Notes: a model not told the origin generated them from the sequence alone. Numbered from the stretch's first letter, positions 1-6,586 are shown. The stretch: DNA of 10,801 bases from DATKLX01 sp035542155 (GCA_035542155.1 DATKLX010000105.1:1-10801), one strand, 5' to 3'. Program-made: numbers and translations.

Positions 1-319
1 TTTGGGGATGGGCGATGTTGGGCATGACCTCAGCGATTAATGGAAAGGCGCGCTGAACCTCCTTGCTGTGTTCAACGACGCTGTCACGGGTCATTGCCCC
101 GATGACGATGCCTCCATCACTTCCCGGGCGAATATATTGGAGTTCTGGGATGTTGTTCAGATCCACCAACGCGTCTGGACGCGCCATACGAAAATTCATG
201 GTGGGGATCAGGCTTTGCCCTCCTGCGAGGACTTTTCCAGTATAACCCAGCTCAGCGAGGTGACCGAGCGCCTCTTCCAGACTGGTTGGACCGTAATAAT
301 CGAACTGAATGGGTTTCAT
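1..319 (-). CDS. Molybdopterin dehydrogenase FAD-binding subunit (CoxM / xanthine dehydrogenase type), N-terminal part
   Basis: Partial gene: it starts at the ATG at 317-319 and runs off the left edge after 106 codons. The product opens MKPIQFDYYGPTSLEEALGH, the usual N-terminus of the FAD subunit of molybdenum hydroxylases (CO dehydrogenase CoxM, xanthine dehydrogenase, nicotinate or quinoline hydroxylases). The first FAD-pyrophosphate loop AGGQSL is at residues 32-37, followed by the family-typical MNFRMARPDALVDLN (41-55) and IGAMTR (73-78). The second loop (TIGG type) would lie just outside the window. In these enzymes the subunit passes electrons from the Mo and 2Fe-2S subunits to an acceptor; those subunits should lie further left. 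An AGGA sequence sits 10 nt before the ATG, and the gap to the upstream DinB-like fragment is only 16 nt, so it is probably co-transcribed with the fdrA operon. The family call is strong; the substrate cannot be told. Confidence 0.9.
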   Translation of the reverse strand, partial: MKPIQFDYYGPTSLEEALGHLAELGYTGKVLAGGQSLIPTMNFRMARPDALVDLNNIPELQYIRPGSDGGIVIGAMTRDSVVEHSKEVQRAFPLIAEVMPNIAHPQ

Positions 320-335
320 GTAACGGACATCCTTC

Positions 336-671
336 TTACGATCGTAAACCCTGTTCTGCTGCTTTCTTCCTGGGTAGCCTCTCGTGCCAGAACGGAGATG
401 GTTTTGCCTTACCGCCATCCCATAACTGCCTCGTGATCTGCATGTGGCCCAGGTGGAGGTCACTATGATCCACGACGTGGAGCAGCCCCCAGCGAACGCT
501 GACCTCATAACCTTCAATAAGCCGGACGCCATCCAGGTCATCTGGCTCCAGGCTTGAGAGCACTTCCGAAACCGCCTGTGTAGACCGCTCGAGAATCACA
601 TACTGCTCATCCGTCGAGCCTGCCCGTATCTTGAATTCTGTGTCGCGATAGGCTTCGAGCTCAGAAAGCAT
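336..671 (-). pseudogene. DinB / DUF664-like protein, N-terminally truncated
   Basis: A 111-residue product beginning MLSELEAYRDTEFKIRAGS. The region VRWGLLHVVDHSDLHLGHMQ (about residues 58-77), followed by ITRQLWDG and SPFWHERLP, resembles the last helices and His-containing metal site of the DinB/DUF664 four-helix bundle. Members are usually about 150-170 residues. The first helix or two, with the first metal-binding His, are missing. An in-frame TAG lies four codons before the upstream ATG at 683, and only 62 nt separate this start from the cyclase stop, so no N-terminal half is present. I chose the start at 671 because GGAG lies 6 nt upstream; the ATG at 683 has a weaker site. It is either a decayed remnant or a short functional variant. 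It is probably transcribed with its neighbours. DinB-like proteins include thiol-dependent metalloenzymes, but no activity can be assigned here. Confidence 0.55.
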
Positions 672-733
672 GCAGATCTCCATGAAGACAGGTCCCTATT
701 CCCGAGAAGAATGGGGCCTATCCTCAATTCAGT

Positions 734-2407
734 CTAAGCGCCCTCTTTGAAAGCCACAAACCGGCCCCACATCGACTCGGCTTCCATGGCTTTCTGGAGG
801 TAACAGCCAATGTAGTACCGTCCGCCGGGAATATTGGCGATATCGCCCGCCAGGTTTTCGGCGTGGACGATCTGCTTCGGGAACAGGTTGAGGTGCATGT
901 CCTGATAGTATGATTCCAGTGGATACATCTCGTCCCAATCCTTTCCAAAATCGCGGATCAGCTTGGCATTAGCCTCGGCAAACGTCTTGGGATGCCAGAT
1001 GCGCATGATCGTGTTCATCGGGTGGTCGGCAGAAACCGCGTCTACGCCGATCCACTTGATCTGCATATCGGTGGCCCACTTTGAAAAGTCTGGGGAAGGG
1101 CCGGGATGCTTGACCATGTAGCGGAACTCATCGGAATCGGGGCTGTTCCAGCCGAATTTGTTCCATCCAGTTTTGATCACCAGGATGTCTCCGCGGCGGA
1201 TGTCGACCACGTCGTGGATCATCTTGGGGGTGTATACGCTCGAATCGCTGACCAGCTCGGAGATATCGGCGACGACACCCGGGCCTACCCATTCTTCCAA
1301 TGGTACCTGGCCGATGGTTCGCCCGGCGGGATAAAAGTGCTTCTCGCCATCCATATGGGTTCCCAGATGGATGGATGCGTTGCAGATCGAGCCGTTGCGG
1401 CCCATCCCGAAGAACTGGCCGCCGACGCGCTTGGTATAGGTGACGCTGAGCGGGATGTAATTCAGCCACTGCGGAGTCTGGACGCTGAAGGGAACGGTCA
1501 TATCGTACATCGCGGCCTTTTCCATCTCCTTCAAAAACTCGTCCTGGTTCATCCACTCAGGAGCCTGCAGGGCAAAGACCCGCGCCCAGGCGGCTTCAAC
1601 TTCCATCAAGGGGATCGGCATGATGCTGATCCAGGCGCGCTGGTTCTTGAGCTGGTCGATATCGCCCACAATCGCTTCACAGAAGACGAGGTGCGCCTTT
1701 GGCATGGTGATGTGGGTCAGCTCGTAATATTCGCCTTGCGGGAATACCTCATCCCATTTCTTGCCGGTCTCCTTGACCAGTTTTTCCTCGGCGAGGTTGA
1801 AGTGATTTTCATGCATCCGCCGGATGGGGGTGTTCATCGGGTGTTCCGCGCAGCCGCAGTCGACCCCGATGACCTTCAGCTTCATATCCAGAGCCCATTT
1901 GTAGAAATCCATCGATGGGCCAGGATGGCGGACATAAAAACCGAATTCTTTGGATTCAACCCCACCCTGGGCATGGGGATTGCGTACGTCTGGCTGGTCC
2001 CAGGAATAGCGGTGATACCCGGTGCTGATGATCAGGATATCGCCGGGGTGAATGTCGGCTTTTTTCATGATCATTTCGGGCGTATAGATGCTGTAATCCG
2101 AGACTATGTCCGAGATATCGACCACCACACCCGGACCGCTCAAATCTCGCAGCGGGATGTCCGCGATCGCCCGCCCGCCGGAGTCGAAAGCCCTCTCGCC
2201 CACCAGGTGGGTTCCAACAGTGTTGCTCCAGTTCAAGATTTGCCCGTTCGCGCCCTGACCGCCGCCATAGGCGCCGGTCACGCGCTTAAAAAAATGGACC
2301 TCGAGCGATTTCTCGCCGGGCCATGGGGGTGTAAAGATACTGCAGCCTTGAGTCAGGTCGTACTGCCTGGCTTCACACATCATCCGAATGAATGTTTCCC
2401 GGTCCAT
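734..2407 (-). CDS. Tandem cyclase-family metal-dependent hydrolase (two PF04199-type domains)
   Basis: 557 residues, about twice the usual 200-280 of the cyclase family (kynurenine formamidase KynB, isatin hydrolase), which opens cyclic or N-formyl amides with a divalent metal. The two halves are similar, about 1-275 and 285-557. Both have a VGPGV or SGPGV-VVDIS-type strand, PGDILIISTG/RGDILVIKTG, RHPGPS/KHPGPS and GVD....HPMNT. The second half keeps the signature HLGTHMDGEKH (H347, H351, D353, H357). The equivalent in the first half reads TVGTHLVGERA, keeping only H67 and losing the first His (T63), the Asp (V69) and the last His (A73). The N-terminal domain is therefore probably structural or regulatory. 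There is no signal peptide, so it is cytoplasmic. The start is taken at the second ATG (2405-2407) because GGAGG is 5 nt away, against 2 nt from the first. It lies 24 nt after ylbE, in the same operon. The exact amide substrate is unknown. Confidence 0.85.
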   Translation of the reverse strand: MDRETFIRMMCEARQYDLTQGCSIFTPPWPGEKSLEVHFFKRVTGAYGGGQGANGQILNWSNTVGTHLVGERAFDSGGRAIADIPLRDLSGPGVVVDISDIVSDYSIYTPEMIMKKADIHPGDILIISTGYHRYSWDQPDVRNPHAQGGVESKEFGFYVRHPGPSMDFYKWALDMKLKVIGVDCGCAEHPMNTPIRRMHENHFNLAEEKLVKETGKKWDEVFPQGEYYELTHITMPKAHLVFCEAIVGDIDQLKNQRAWISIMPIPLMEVEAAWARVFALQAPEWMNQDEFLKEMEKAAMYDMTVPFSVQTPQWLNYIPLSVTYTKRVGGQFFGMGRNGSICNASIHLGTHMDGEKHFYPAGRTIGQVPLEEWVGPGVVADISELVSDSSVYTPKMIHDVVDIRRGDILVIKTGWNKFGWNSPDSDEFRYMVKHPGPSPDFSKWATDMQIKWIGVDAVSADHPMNTIMRIWHPKTFAEANAKLIRDFGKDWDEMYPLESYYQDMHLNLFPKQIVHAENLAGDIANIPGGRYYIGCYLQKAMEAESMWGRFVAFKEGA

Positions 2408-2431
2408 CATTCCCTCCGCAAACAGATTGAT

Positions 2432-3676
2432 TTAGTATCCGTACTTCTCGGCAAATGCGACTAACGCATCCTCAAAAATGTTCATCGGCGGCGTCACCAC
2501 GCCCGCTCCGACCTGGCCAACACCGGGGTCCTTATGGGCAACGCCGGTGTTCACCCGCGGGGGCAGATTCTTCTCGACCACCTTGCGAATATCCACGCCG
2601 GTGGGTGTCCCCCGGAAATCGAGCGCGGGGATATTGAAATATTTGTGTTCGGCAAAGGTGATCTCGTACATGTCAAGGGTCGTATTGATCGCGTCCTTGG
2701 GCGTCCCGCTGACAAACTGGACGATGGCCGGCGCAGCGGCCATAGCAAACCCACCGATCCCGGCTGTTTCGGTGATCACGCTGTCGCCAATATCGGGATT
2801 CGCATCCTTTTCAGTGAACCCGGGGAAATATAGCGCCTTGACCATCCCGGCGGGCCCGGTAAACCACCGGTCGCCCAGCCCACTGACGCGAATGCCAAAG
2901 TCGGTGCCGTTGCGGGCCATCACGGTGACGATGGTGCTGCCTTCTACGTTGTGCCCCGCATCCGCCATGGTTTTGCATGCTGCCATGACCGGGTTGAGGA
3001 TGCTGAGCGCGTTCTGGCCCAGGAAGTTAACCACTTCAGAGGCGGAGAATTTGTCATCCGCTGTCTTGATAATGGCTGGAGCCAGTTGCGAGGTGTACAG
3101 CAAGGAAGCGGCATCCAGGCGGTTGTGGCCGTCGTCGCCCATATGTAGGGCTTTTGCCAGCAGGGTGCGCAGATCGAGCCCGCCCATCTGTTCGAGAGCC
3201 TTGCCGATCATGGAGCCCAACACATCGTTCATCCAGCACAGCCTGGAGATGACGTCCGGGCTGTAGGCGCCCATGCGCAGGACTTTGCCGCGGCCTTCGT
3301 TGAGGTTGCTGTAGGCAAAATTCCCGTGAGTCTTGTTCTCGACAATGTAGCACACCATCGAGGGAGAAATCACCCCCGCCATGGGACCCACGCTCGAGTG
3401 GTGATGGCAGGGCTCAAATTGAATCTTGCCGGTGCTGAGCAGGGCTTCGGCCTCTGCCCAGTCTTTAGCCTTGCCTTCGAAAATCAGAGCGCCGACCATC
3501 GCGCCCTTCATCGGTCCGGCCATCCGCTCCCATGTCACCGGTGGTCCCGCGTGAAGCAGCAGGTCGTCGCGCATCCCTGGGATTACGTCAAGCGCTTTGC
3601 CAACGCCCGTCAGGACCGGACGGGCTTCCATCATTCGATCGACGACATAGGCATTCGCCTTTTCAATATCCACCAT
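2432..3676 (-). CDS. ylbE: DUF1116 family protein, YlbE/AllG-like
   Basis: 414 residues, close to the roughly 419 of E. coli YlbE. Family landmarks are PCHHHSSVGPMAG (residues 89-101), GNFAYSNLNEGRGKVLRMGAYS (about 119-139), and HMGDDGHNR followed by DAAS (about 178-190). The first and third are His-rich and conserved in DUF1116. In E. coli, ylbE lies beside fdrA, ylbF and a carbamate kinase gene, and the three proteins have been assigned to oxamate carbamoyltransferase (AllFGH) in anaerobic allantoin breakdown. The same role, transfer of a carbamoyl group to phosphate or from an N-carbamoyl acid, is inferred here. The reading frame could start at a GTG at 3677-3679, but the adjacent ATG has GGAGG 7 nt upstream and is preferred. 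It lies 40 nt after fdrA and 24 nt before the cyclase gene. No DUF2877 (YlbF) partner is visible in the window. Confidence 0.88.
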   Translation of the reverse strand: MVDIEKANAYVVDRMMEARPVLTGVGKALDVIPGMRDDLLLHAGPPVTWERMAGPMKGAMVGALIFEGKAKDWAEAEALLSTGKIQFEPCHHHSSVGPMAGVISPSMVCYIVENKTHGNFAYSNLNEGRGKVLRMGAYSPDVISRLCWMNDVLGSMIGKALEQMGGLDLRTLLAKALHMGDDGHNRLDAASLLYTSQLAPAIIKTADDKFSASEVVNFLGQNALSILNPVMAACKTMADAGHNVEGSTIVTVMARNGTDFGIRVSGLGDRWFTGPAGMVKALYFPGFTEKDANPDIGDSVITETAGIGGFAMAAAPAIVQFVSGTPKDAINTTLDMYEITFAEHKYFNIPALDFRGTPTGVDIRKVVEKNLPPRVNTGVAHKDPGVGQVGAGVVTPPMNIFEDALVAFAEKYGY

Positions 3677-3716
3677 CACGAATCCTCCAGTGTTTCTTAA
3701 ATGCGATCTCTATGCA

Positions 3717-5438
3717 TTAACGCTTCATCCGTTCCAGGATAGCCATCAATTTTTCGTTCCCGCCGGCCGGGGGTCGCCAGTCCACGTGGACCACCGGCGC
3801 ACCCTGGACAGCCAGGTTGGCGGCGAACGACTCCAGACCAACATTGATCCCCGCGAGGGGACGCGAAAGCGTGGAAATGTCCACCGATCTCAGCGCCTGA
3901 CCTTCTTCCGGGGCTGAATTTAATGCTCGCAGAATGCGTCCGGCGTAGCGAACGATCGCCTCGTTGCTCGGATCGCATTTCACTCCAACCGCTTCGAGCT
4001 GTTCGATTTGATGGTTCAGGTTCTGAGGATCCTCATCGGTGCCGGTGACCACCGCGACAACCTCCAGAAAACGACCGGCCTCCTGGGCTTTTACCTTGGC
4101 CGCTGCAACAGCGGGGGCTAACTCGGAGGCCGGATCTGGGTGCGAACCGTAGCCAATCACCACATCGAGCATGATCACCGCGACGGAGGGATCTGCGCCT
4201 TCTTCCATCAGCCGCCGGATGCGCAGTTCGTTGTCCATCATTGGGTGAAGACGGCCAACAGTGAATTCATCTTCGCCCAAATCCACGATGGTGTGTTCCT
4301 GGCTGACATAAGAATTGGCCAGCTTATATTCTTTATGGATCGGGGCATTGGCCCAAACCCTGGGCAGGTAGGAGTCCAGGAGGTGCTGGGCTTCGTAGGC
4401 CAGGGTGCCGCCGGAGAACAGGCCGCGGAAATACTTCTGGCCCGGCGCAAATCGCTCGAGGCCTAAATCTCGATCATCGGCCACTGCGGCGCCTTGTTCG
4501 GCCAGTTTGACGGCCAGTTCGGCCGCGGAATCCATGCTGCTGGAAAAGTAAAGGTTATCCACTTGCTGGGTAGTGACCGCCCGCGCGACGAAGCTGACCA
4601 CGACCGGCTTGCCCGTCTTGCGTGCGGCTTTGAGGACTTCTTCAGCGACTCTCGGCGCCGGCGGCTTGGAAACCAGCAAAATTACTTTGGTTTCCGGATC
4701 GCGAGCAAGCACATCGATCGCCTGGCGGAAGGTCACCGCACCGACCTTTTCAGACATATCCCGGCCGCCTGTGCCGATACCATGGGTGATCCCGCTGCCC
4801 AACTGGTGAATGCGCGAAGTGACCTGCTGGAGCCCCGTCCCGGCCGCTGCGACCACACCGATAGGCCCCATACGGACCTTATTGGCGAACCCAAGCCCCA
4901 TTCCTCCGATGATCGCCGTTCCGCAGTCCGGGCCCATGACCAGCAGTCCCTGCTCGCAGGCGCGTTGTTTCAGGTCGATTTCATCCTCAACCGAGACGTT
5001 ATCGCTGAAGAGAAATACATGGCGGTTCAGGCGCAGCGCATCCCGGGCAACCCCGGCAGCATAGCGCCCGGCGACGGAGATTAGAACCCAGTTCGCTTCG
5101 GGCAGCATCTCGACCGCTGTTTCCAGGCTGTGCGGCTGATACTCCTGCTCGATCCCCGATTTTCTCCGGCTGAGAAAATTATCGACCTGGCCAATCGCAT
5201 CGGCGGCTGATTTCTCATCATCGGCGCGTACCACGATCACCAGGTCGTCAGGCTTTGAGGATTCTATTTCTGGAGTAACTAAATTGATATGTCTAAGGAG
5301 CTCTTTATTTGAATCGGTCCCCATAATCACCCCGGCGTCTTGAATGCCGGTCAAACCCGCCAGCGAGCGCTGTAAATTCATCAATACTGCGGAGTCGTAG
5401 TACGCGCCGCTGCGAATCTCCGTTTTTACGATCGCCAT
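3717..5438 (-). CDS. fdrA: FdrA, succinyl-CoA-ligase-like protein (oxamate carbamoyltransferase AllF-like)
   Basis: 573 residues from the ATG at 5436-5438, which has GGAGG 4 nt upstream; E. coli FdrA has about 555. Residues 60-175 form a Rossmann-like CoA-binding region ending in GPDCGTAI (169-176). Residues 190-260 match the succinyl-CoA synthetase alpha-type domain (GPIGVVAAAGTGLQQVTSRI, then GTGGRD at 222-227). A third domain begins at GLFSGGTLAYEA (339-350) and includes MLDVVIGYGSHPDP (424-437). The end carries INVGLESFAANL and VHVDWRPPAGG, typical of FdrA. The fold is that of CoA ligases and carbamoyl/acyl-phosphate chemistry; the E. coli protein is part of the oxamate carbamoyltransferase system. 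It is the first gene of the minus-strand operon, about 140 nt downstream of the predicted transcription start. The longer frame up to 5489 has no ribosome site and no family match, so it was not used. Confidence 0.92.
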   Translation of the reverse strand: MAIVKTEIRSGAYYDSAVLMNLQRSLAGLTGIQDAGVIMGTDSNKELLRHINLVTPEIESSKPDDLVIVVRADDEKSAADAIGQVDNFLSRRKSGIEQEYQPHSLETAVEMLPEANWVLISVAGRYAAGVARDALRLNRHVFLFSDNVSVEDEIDLKQRACEQGLLVMGPDCGTAIIGGMGLGFANKVRMGPIGVVAAAGTGLQQVTSRIHQLGSGITHGIGTGGRDMSEKVGAVTFRQAIDVLARDPETKVILLVSKPPAPRVAEEVLKAARKTGKPVVVSFVARAVTTQQVDNLYFSSSMDSAAELAVKLAEQGAAVADDRDLGLERFAPGQKYFRGLFSGGTLAYEAQHLLDSYLPRVWANAPIHKEYKLANSYVSQEHTIVDLGEDEFTVGRLHPMMDNELRIRRLMEEGADPSVAVIMLDVVIGYGSHPDPASELAPAVAAAKVKAQEAGRFLEVVAVVTGTDEDPQNLNHQIEQLEAVGVKCDPSNEAIVRYAGRILRALNSAPEEGQALRSVDISTLSRPLAGINVGLESFAANLAVQGAPVVHVDWRPPAGGNEKLMAILERMKR

Positions 5439-5460
5439 TTTCCCTCCAGGAAAATAGAAA

Positions 5461-5580
5461 GTGGTCTTCCGCTGTACAACCGAAGGCAATTTGGATGAGC
5501 TTACAAAACTACCAGATGGCTATAGAATTGTTTTTTCAGATGATGGTGTATTTGTTAGAGTCCTGAATCCAAAGGGTTAA
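5461..5580 (+). pseudogene. Small AT-rich reading-frame remnant antisense to the fdrA leader
   Basis: A plus-strand frame from GTG (5461) to TAA (5578-5580) gives 39 residues, including LPDGYRIVFSDDGVFVRVLN near the end. An in-frame TAG lies two codons before the GTG. The translation reads like a genuine protein C-terminus (alternating hydrophobic strands with a DG turn) and the bases are clearly more AT-rich than the neighbouring genes. I do not recognise the family. It lies entirely over the predicted 5' leader of fdrA and stops 5 bp before that gene's -10 box. A weak AGGA lies 9 nt before the GTG, so a very small gene is possible, but a remnant of an older or imported gene is more likely. 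It may also be chance. Confidence 0.3.
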
Positions 5581-5584
5581 ACCG

Positions 5585-5613
5585 AGTATAGCAAGAATAA
5601 ATAGGGGTGTCAA
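5585..5613 (-). promoter_or_regulatory. Sigma-70 promoter of the fdrA operon
   Basis: On the minus strand, TTGACA (5613-5608) and TATACT (5590-5585) are separated by exactly 17 bp. The -35 is perfect and the -10 is one base from consensus. Transcription should start near 5578, leaving a leader of about 140 nt before the fdrA ATG at 5438. One arm of a 10-bp inverted repeat covers the -35 box, and two copies of a 10-bp direct repeat lie upstream, so regulation by a bound protein is plausible. Confidence 0.75.
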
Positions 5614-5667
5614 CCTATTTTAACTCAACTTGTATGACAAATTATCATAAAAAAAACTGACACCCCT
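5603..5667. repeat. 10-bp perfect inverted repeat overlapping the fdrA -35 box
   Basis: AGGGGTGTCA at 5603-5612 and its reverse complement TGACACCCCT at 5658-5667, with 45 bp between. The left arm includes five bases of the fdrA -35 hexamer. On the minus strand the upstream arm is followed, one base later, by eight T residues. The arms could be a pair of operator half-sites (occlusion or looping) or a weak RNA hairpin. The arms are too far apart for a compact terminator. Confidence 0.55.
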
Positions 5668-5698
5668 CCTGATTTTTCGTAAATTATGTGACAAATTA
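5635..5698. repeat. 10-bp direct repeat upstream of the fdrA promoter
   Basis: TGACAAATTA occurs at 5635-5644 and again at 5689-5698, 54 bp apart (about five helical turns). Relative to the minus-strand fdrA promoter the copies end about 21 and 75 bp upstream of the -35 box, a fair position for activator sites. No regulator gene is visible in the window. Confidence 0.45.
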
Positions 5699-5727
5699 CT
5701 TAAGTAACAAACAACCCTCCTGATTTT
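5664..5727. repeat. 13-bp direct repeat CCCTCCTGATTTT
   Basis: Exact copies at 5664-5676 and 5715-5727, 51 bp apart. The second copy supplies one arm tip and the loop of the hairpin at 5706-5742; the first overlaps one arm of the 10-bp inverted repeat. Together with the TGACAAATTA pair (54 bp apart) this suggests an imperfect duplication of about 50 bp within the intergenic segment. Confidence 0.5.
5696..5707. repeat. Perfect 12-bp palindrome TTACTTAAGTAA
   Basis: A perfect dyad, symmetrical about 5701/5702, in AT-rich DNA next to the hairpin at 5706-5742 and overlapping the second TGACAAATTA copy. It is a possible operator for a dimeric regulator of the minus-strand genes. The function is inferred from symmetry and position only. 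Confidence 0.4.
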
Positions 5728-5742
5728 GAAGGGCTGTTTGTT
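5706..5742 (-). terminator. Hairpin terminator after the GNAT-like gene
   Basis: Arms 5706-5718 and 5730-5742 form a 13-bp stem with an 11-nt loop. The single mismatch (5714/5734) is A-C on the plus strand but a G-U pair in minus-strand RNA, so the stem is complete only when transcribed leftwards, as expected for the gene that stops at 5766. The distal arm is U-rich (GUUUGUU), but no clean U-run follows, so termination may be partial. Confidence 0.55.
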
Positions 5743-5765
5743 TGTCGCTGCTTATTCGCTGGTGC

Positions 5766-6488
5766 TTACAGGTCGACTTTCTCGGGTACGTGGAAGTTTT
5801 CGTTCGCCTTGCGGACTTCGTCGCTCACATTGAAATTGAAATCTGAGCCGATCATCTGCGAGGCAAAACTCTTGACGTTCTGCCACAGGTTGCGATCCAG
5901 ATAATACACCCGGGCGCCGCCCAATTCGTGCTGGTATTCGGGCCACGGCTTGGTGGGCTGGGCCATCTCAATCCCGGCCATGCGCCAGCCGTTGTAGCTC
6001 TCGAAGGTGGACCACCACTCCTTGGCTTTGATCATCTCCATAGCATAATACGTCTTGGCGTAATACATCGCCCAACCTACCCGCCCCCGCCGGGTAAAGG
6101 TCATTGTGTGCAGGCTCAGGCTGATGTCTTCCGTCATCACCCGCCCGTTGGCAAAGCCAACCCATTCCCCCTCGATGGTTCCGACGAGCTGGAACGGGTC
6201 CTTCAAGCGCTTTCGCTTCCAACCCAAAATCTCCGCATAGACACGGACGCCGACGATGTCGTAGAAATCCTTCTCGACCTTCATCACTTTTTCCATATAC
6301 CCTAGCATCGCAGGAACTTCTTCCATCTTCGCTTCGCGGATATACAGTATCCGTCCGTCTTTGAGGGTGATCATTGCCTCTGGCCACCTGGGCAGAGGCA
6401 TCGGCGGAGCCTGGAGCAATGGCTCGATTTCGCTGACATCAAAAACTACCTGGTTTGTGGACACTTCGACAGGGGGGGTAAGTTTCAT
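5766..6488 (-). CDS. GNAT-like acetyltransferase-fold protein of unknown substrate
   Basis: 240 residues from the ATG at 6486-6488 (GAGG 8 nt upstream). The longer frame to 6593 would run through the predicted promoter, so it is rejected. After about 45 less-ordered residues, ILYIREAKMEEVPAMLGYME (47-66) looks like strand 1 and helix 1 of the GNAT fold. LVGTIEGEWVGFANGRV (101-117) resembles strands 2-3. SLSLHTMTF then RRGRVGWA (133-140) resembles strand 4 and the acetyl-CoA pyrophosphate loop (Q/RxxGxG/A). STFESYNGWRMAGIEM (160-175) resembles strand 5 and the following helix. The last 40 residues are an extension. The C-terminal half is rich in aromatic residues (WW, YY, several W). There is no signal peptide or membrane segment. 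It is a single-gene unit with its own strong promoter and a hairpin terminator. The GNAT assignment rests on pattern recognition only; the acceptor is unknown. Confidence 0.6.
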   Translation of the reverse strand: MKLTPPVEVSTNQVVFDVSEIEPLLQAPPMPLPRWPEAMITLKDGRILYIREAKMEEVPAMLGYMEKVMKVEKDFYDIVGVRVYAEILGWKRKRLKDPFQLVGTIEGEWVGFANGRVMTEDISLSLHTMTFTRRGRVGWAMYYAKTYYAMEMIKAKEWWSTFESYNGWRMAGIEMAQPTKPWPEYQHELGGARVYYLDRNLWQNVKSFASQMIGSDFNFNVSDEVRKANENFHVPEKVDL

Positions 6489-6539
6489 GTCTCTTTCCTC
6501 TTTGAGATATTCTTTTTTGGTTACTGGTGGTGCAGTGAG

Positions 6540-6568
6540 AGTATAGCAAAGAGGGTAGGAGAAGTCAA
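6540..6568 (-). promoter_or_regulatory. Sigma-70 promoter of the GNAT-like gene
   Basis: Minus strand: TTGACT (6568-6563), a 17-bp spacer, TATACT (6545-6540). The start would be near 6533, giving a leader of about 45 nt before the ATG at 6488. The -10 region TTGCTATACTC is identical over 11 bases to that of the fdrA promoter, with the same spacing. Two TGTCAG copies lie upstream (minus strand, within 6587-6600). Confidence 0.72.
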
Positions 6569-6586
6569 CCCAAATGCCCCAAACGT

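Noticed and set aside
68..436. Plus-strand open frames at the left end
   Set aside because: They are antisense to the CoxM-type gene, whose minus-strand translation matches its family throughout.
1106..2464. A 452-codon open frame on the plus strand
   Set aside because: It lies wholly antisense to the cyclase gene and the end of ylbE, has no ribosome site or family pattern, and reflects GC-rich codon structure.
2478..3266. Plus-strand 262-codon frame, and similar frames at 4494-5084
   Set aside because: Antisense shadows of ylbE and fdrA; low-complexity Pro/Ser/Arg-rich translations without recognisable domains.
5439..5489. N-terminal extension of FdrA by 17 residues
   Set aside because: The added residues match nothing in FdrA, and GGAGG sits directly before the internal ATG at 5436-5438.
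5657..5685. Possible plus-strand promoter CTGACA, 17 bp, TAAATT
   Set aside because: The -10 matches only four of six bases and no plus-strand gene follows; it would run antisense into the GNAT-like gene.
5603..5742. Repeats in the intergenic segment as a possible CRISPR array
   Set aside because: The repeats are 10-13 bp, occur only twice each, are of different kinds, and no cas gene is nearby.
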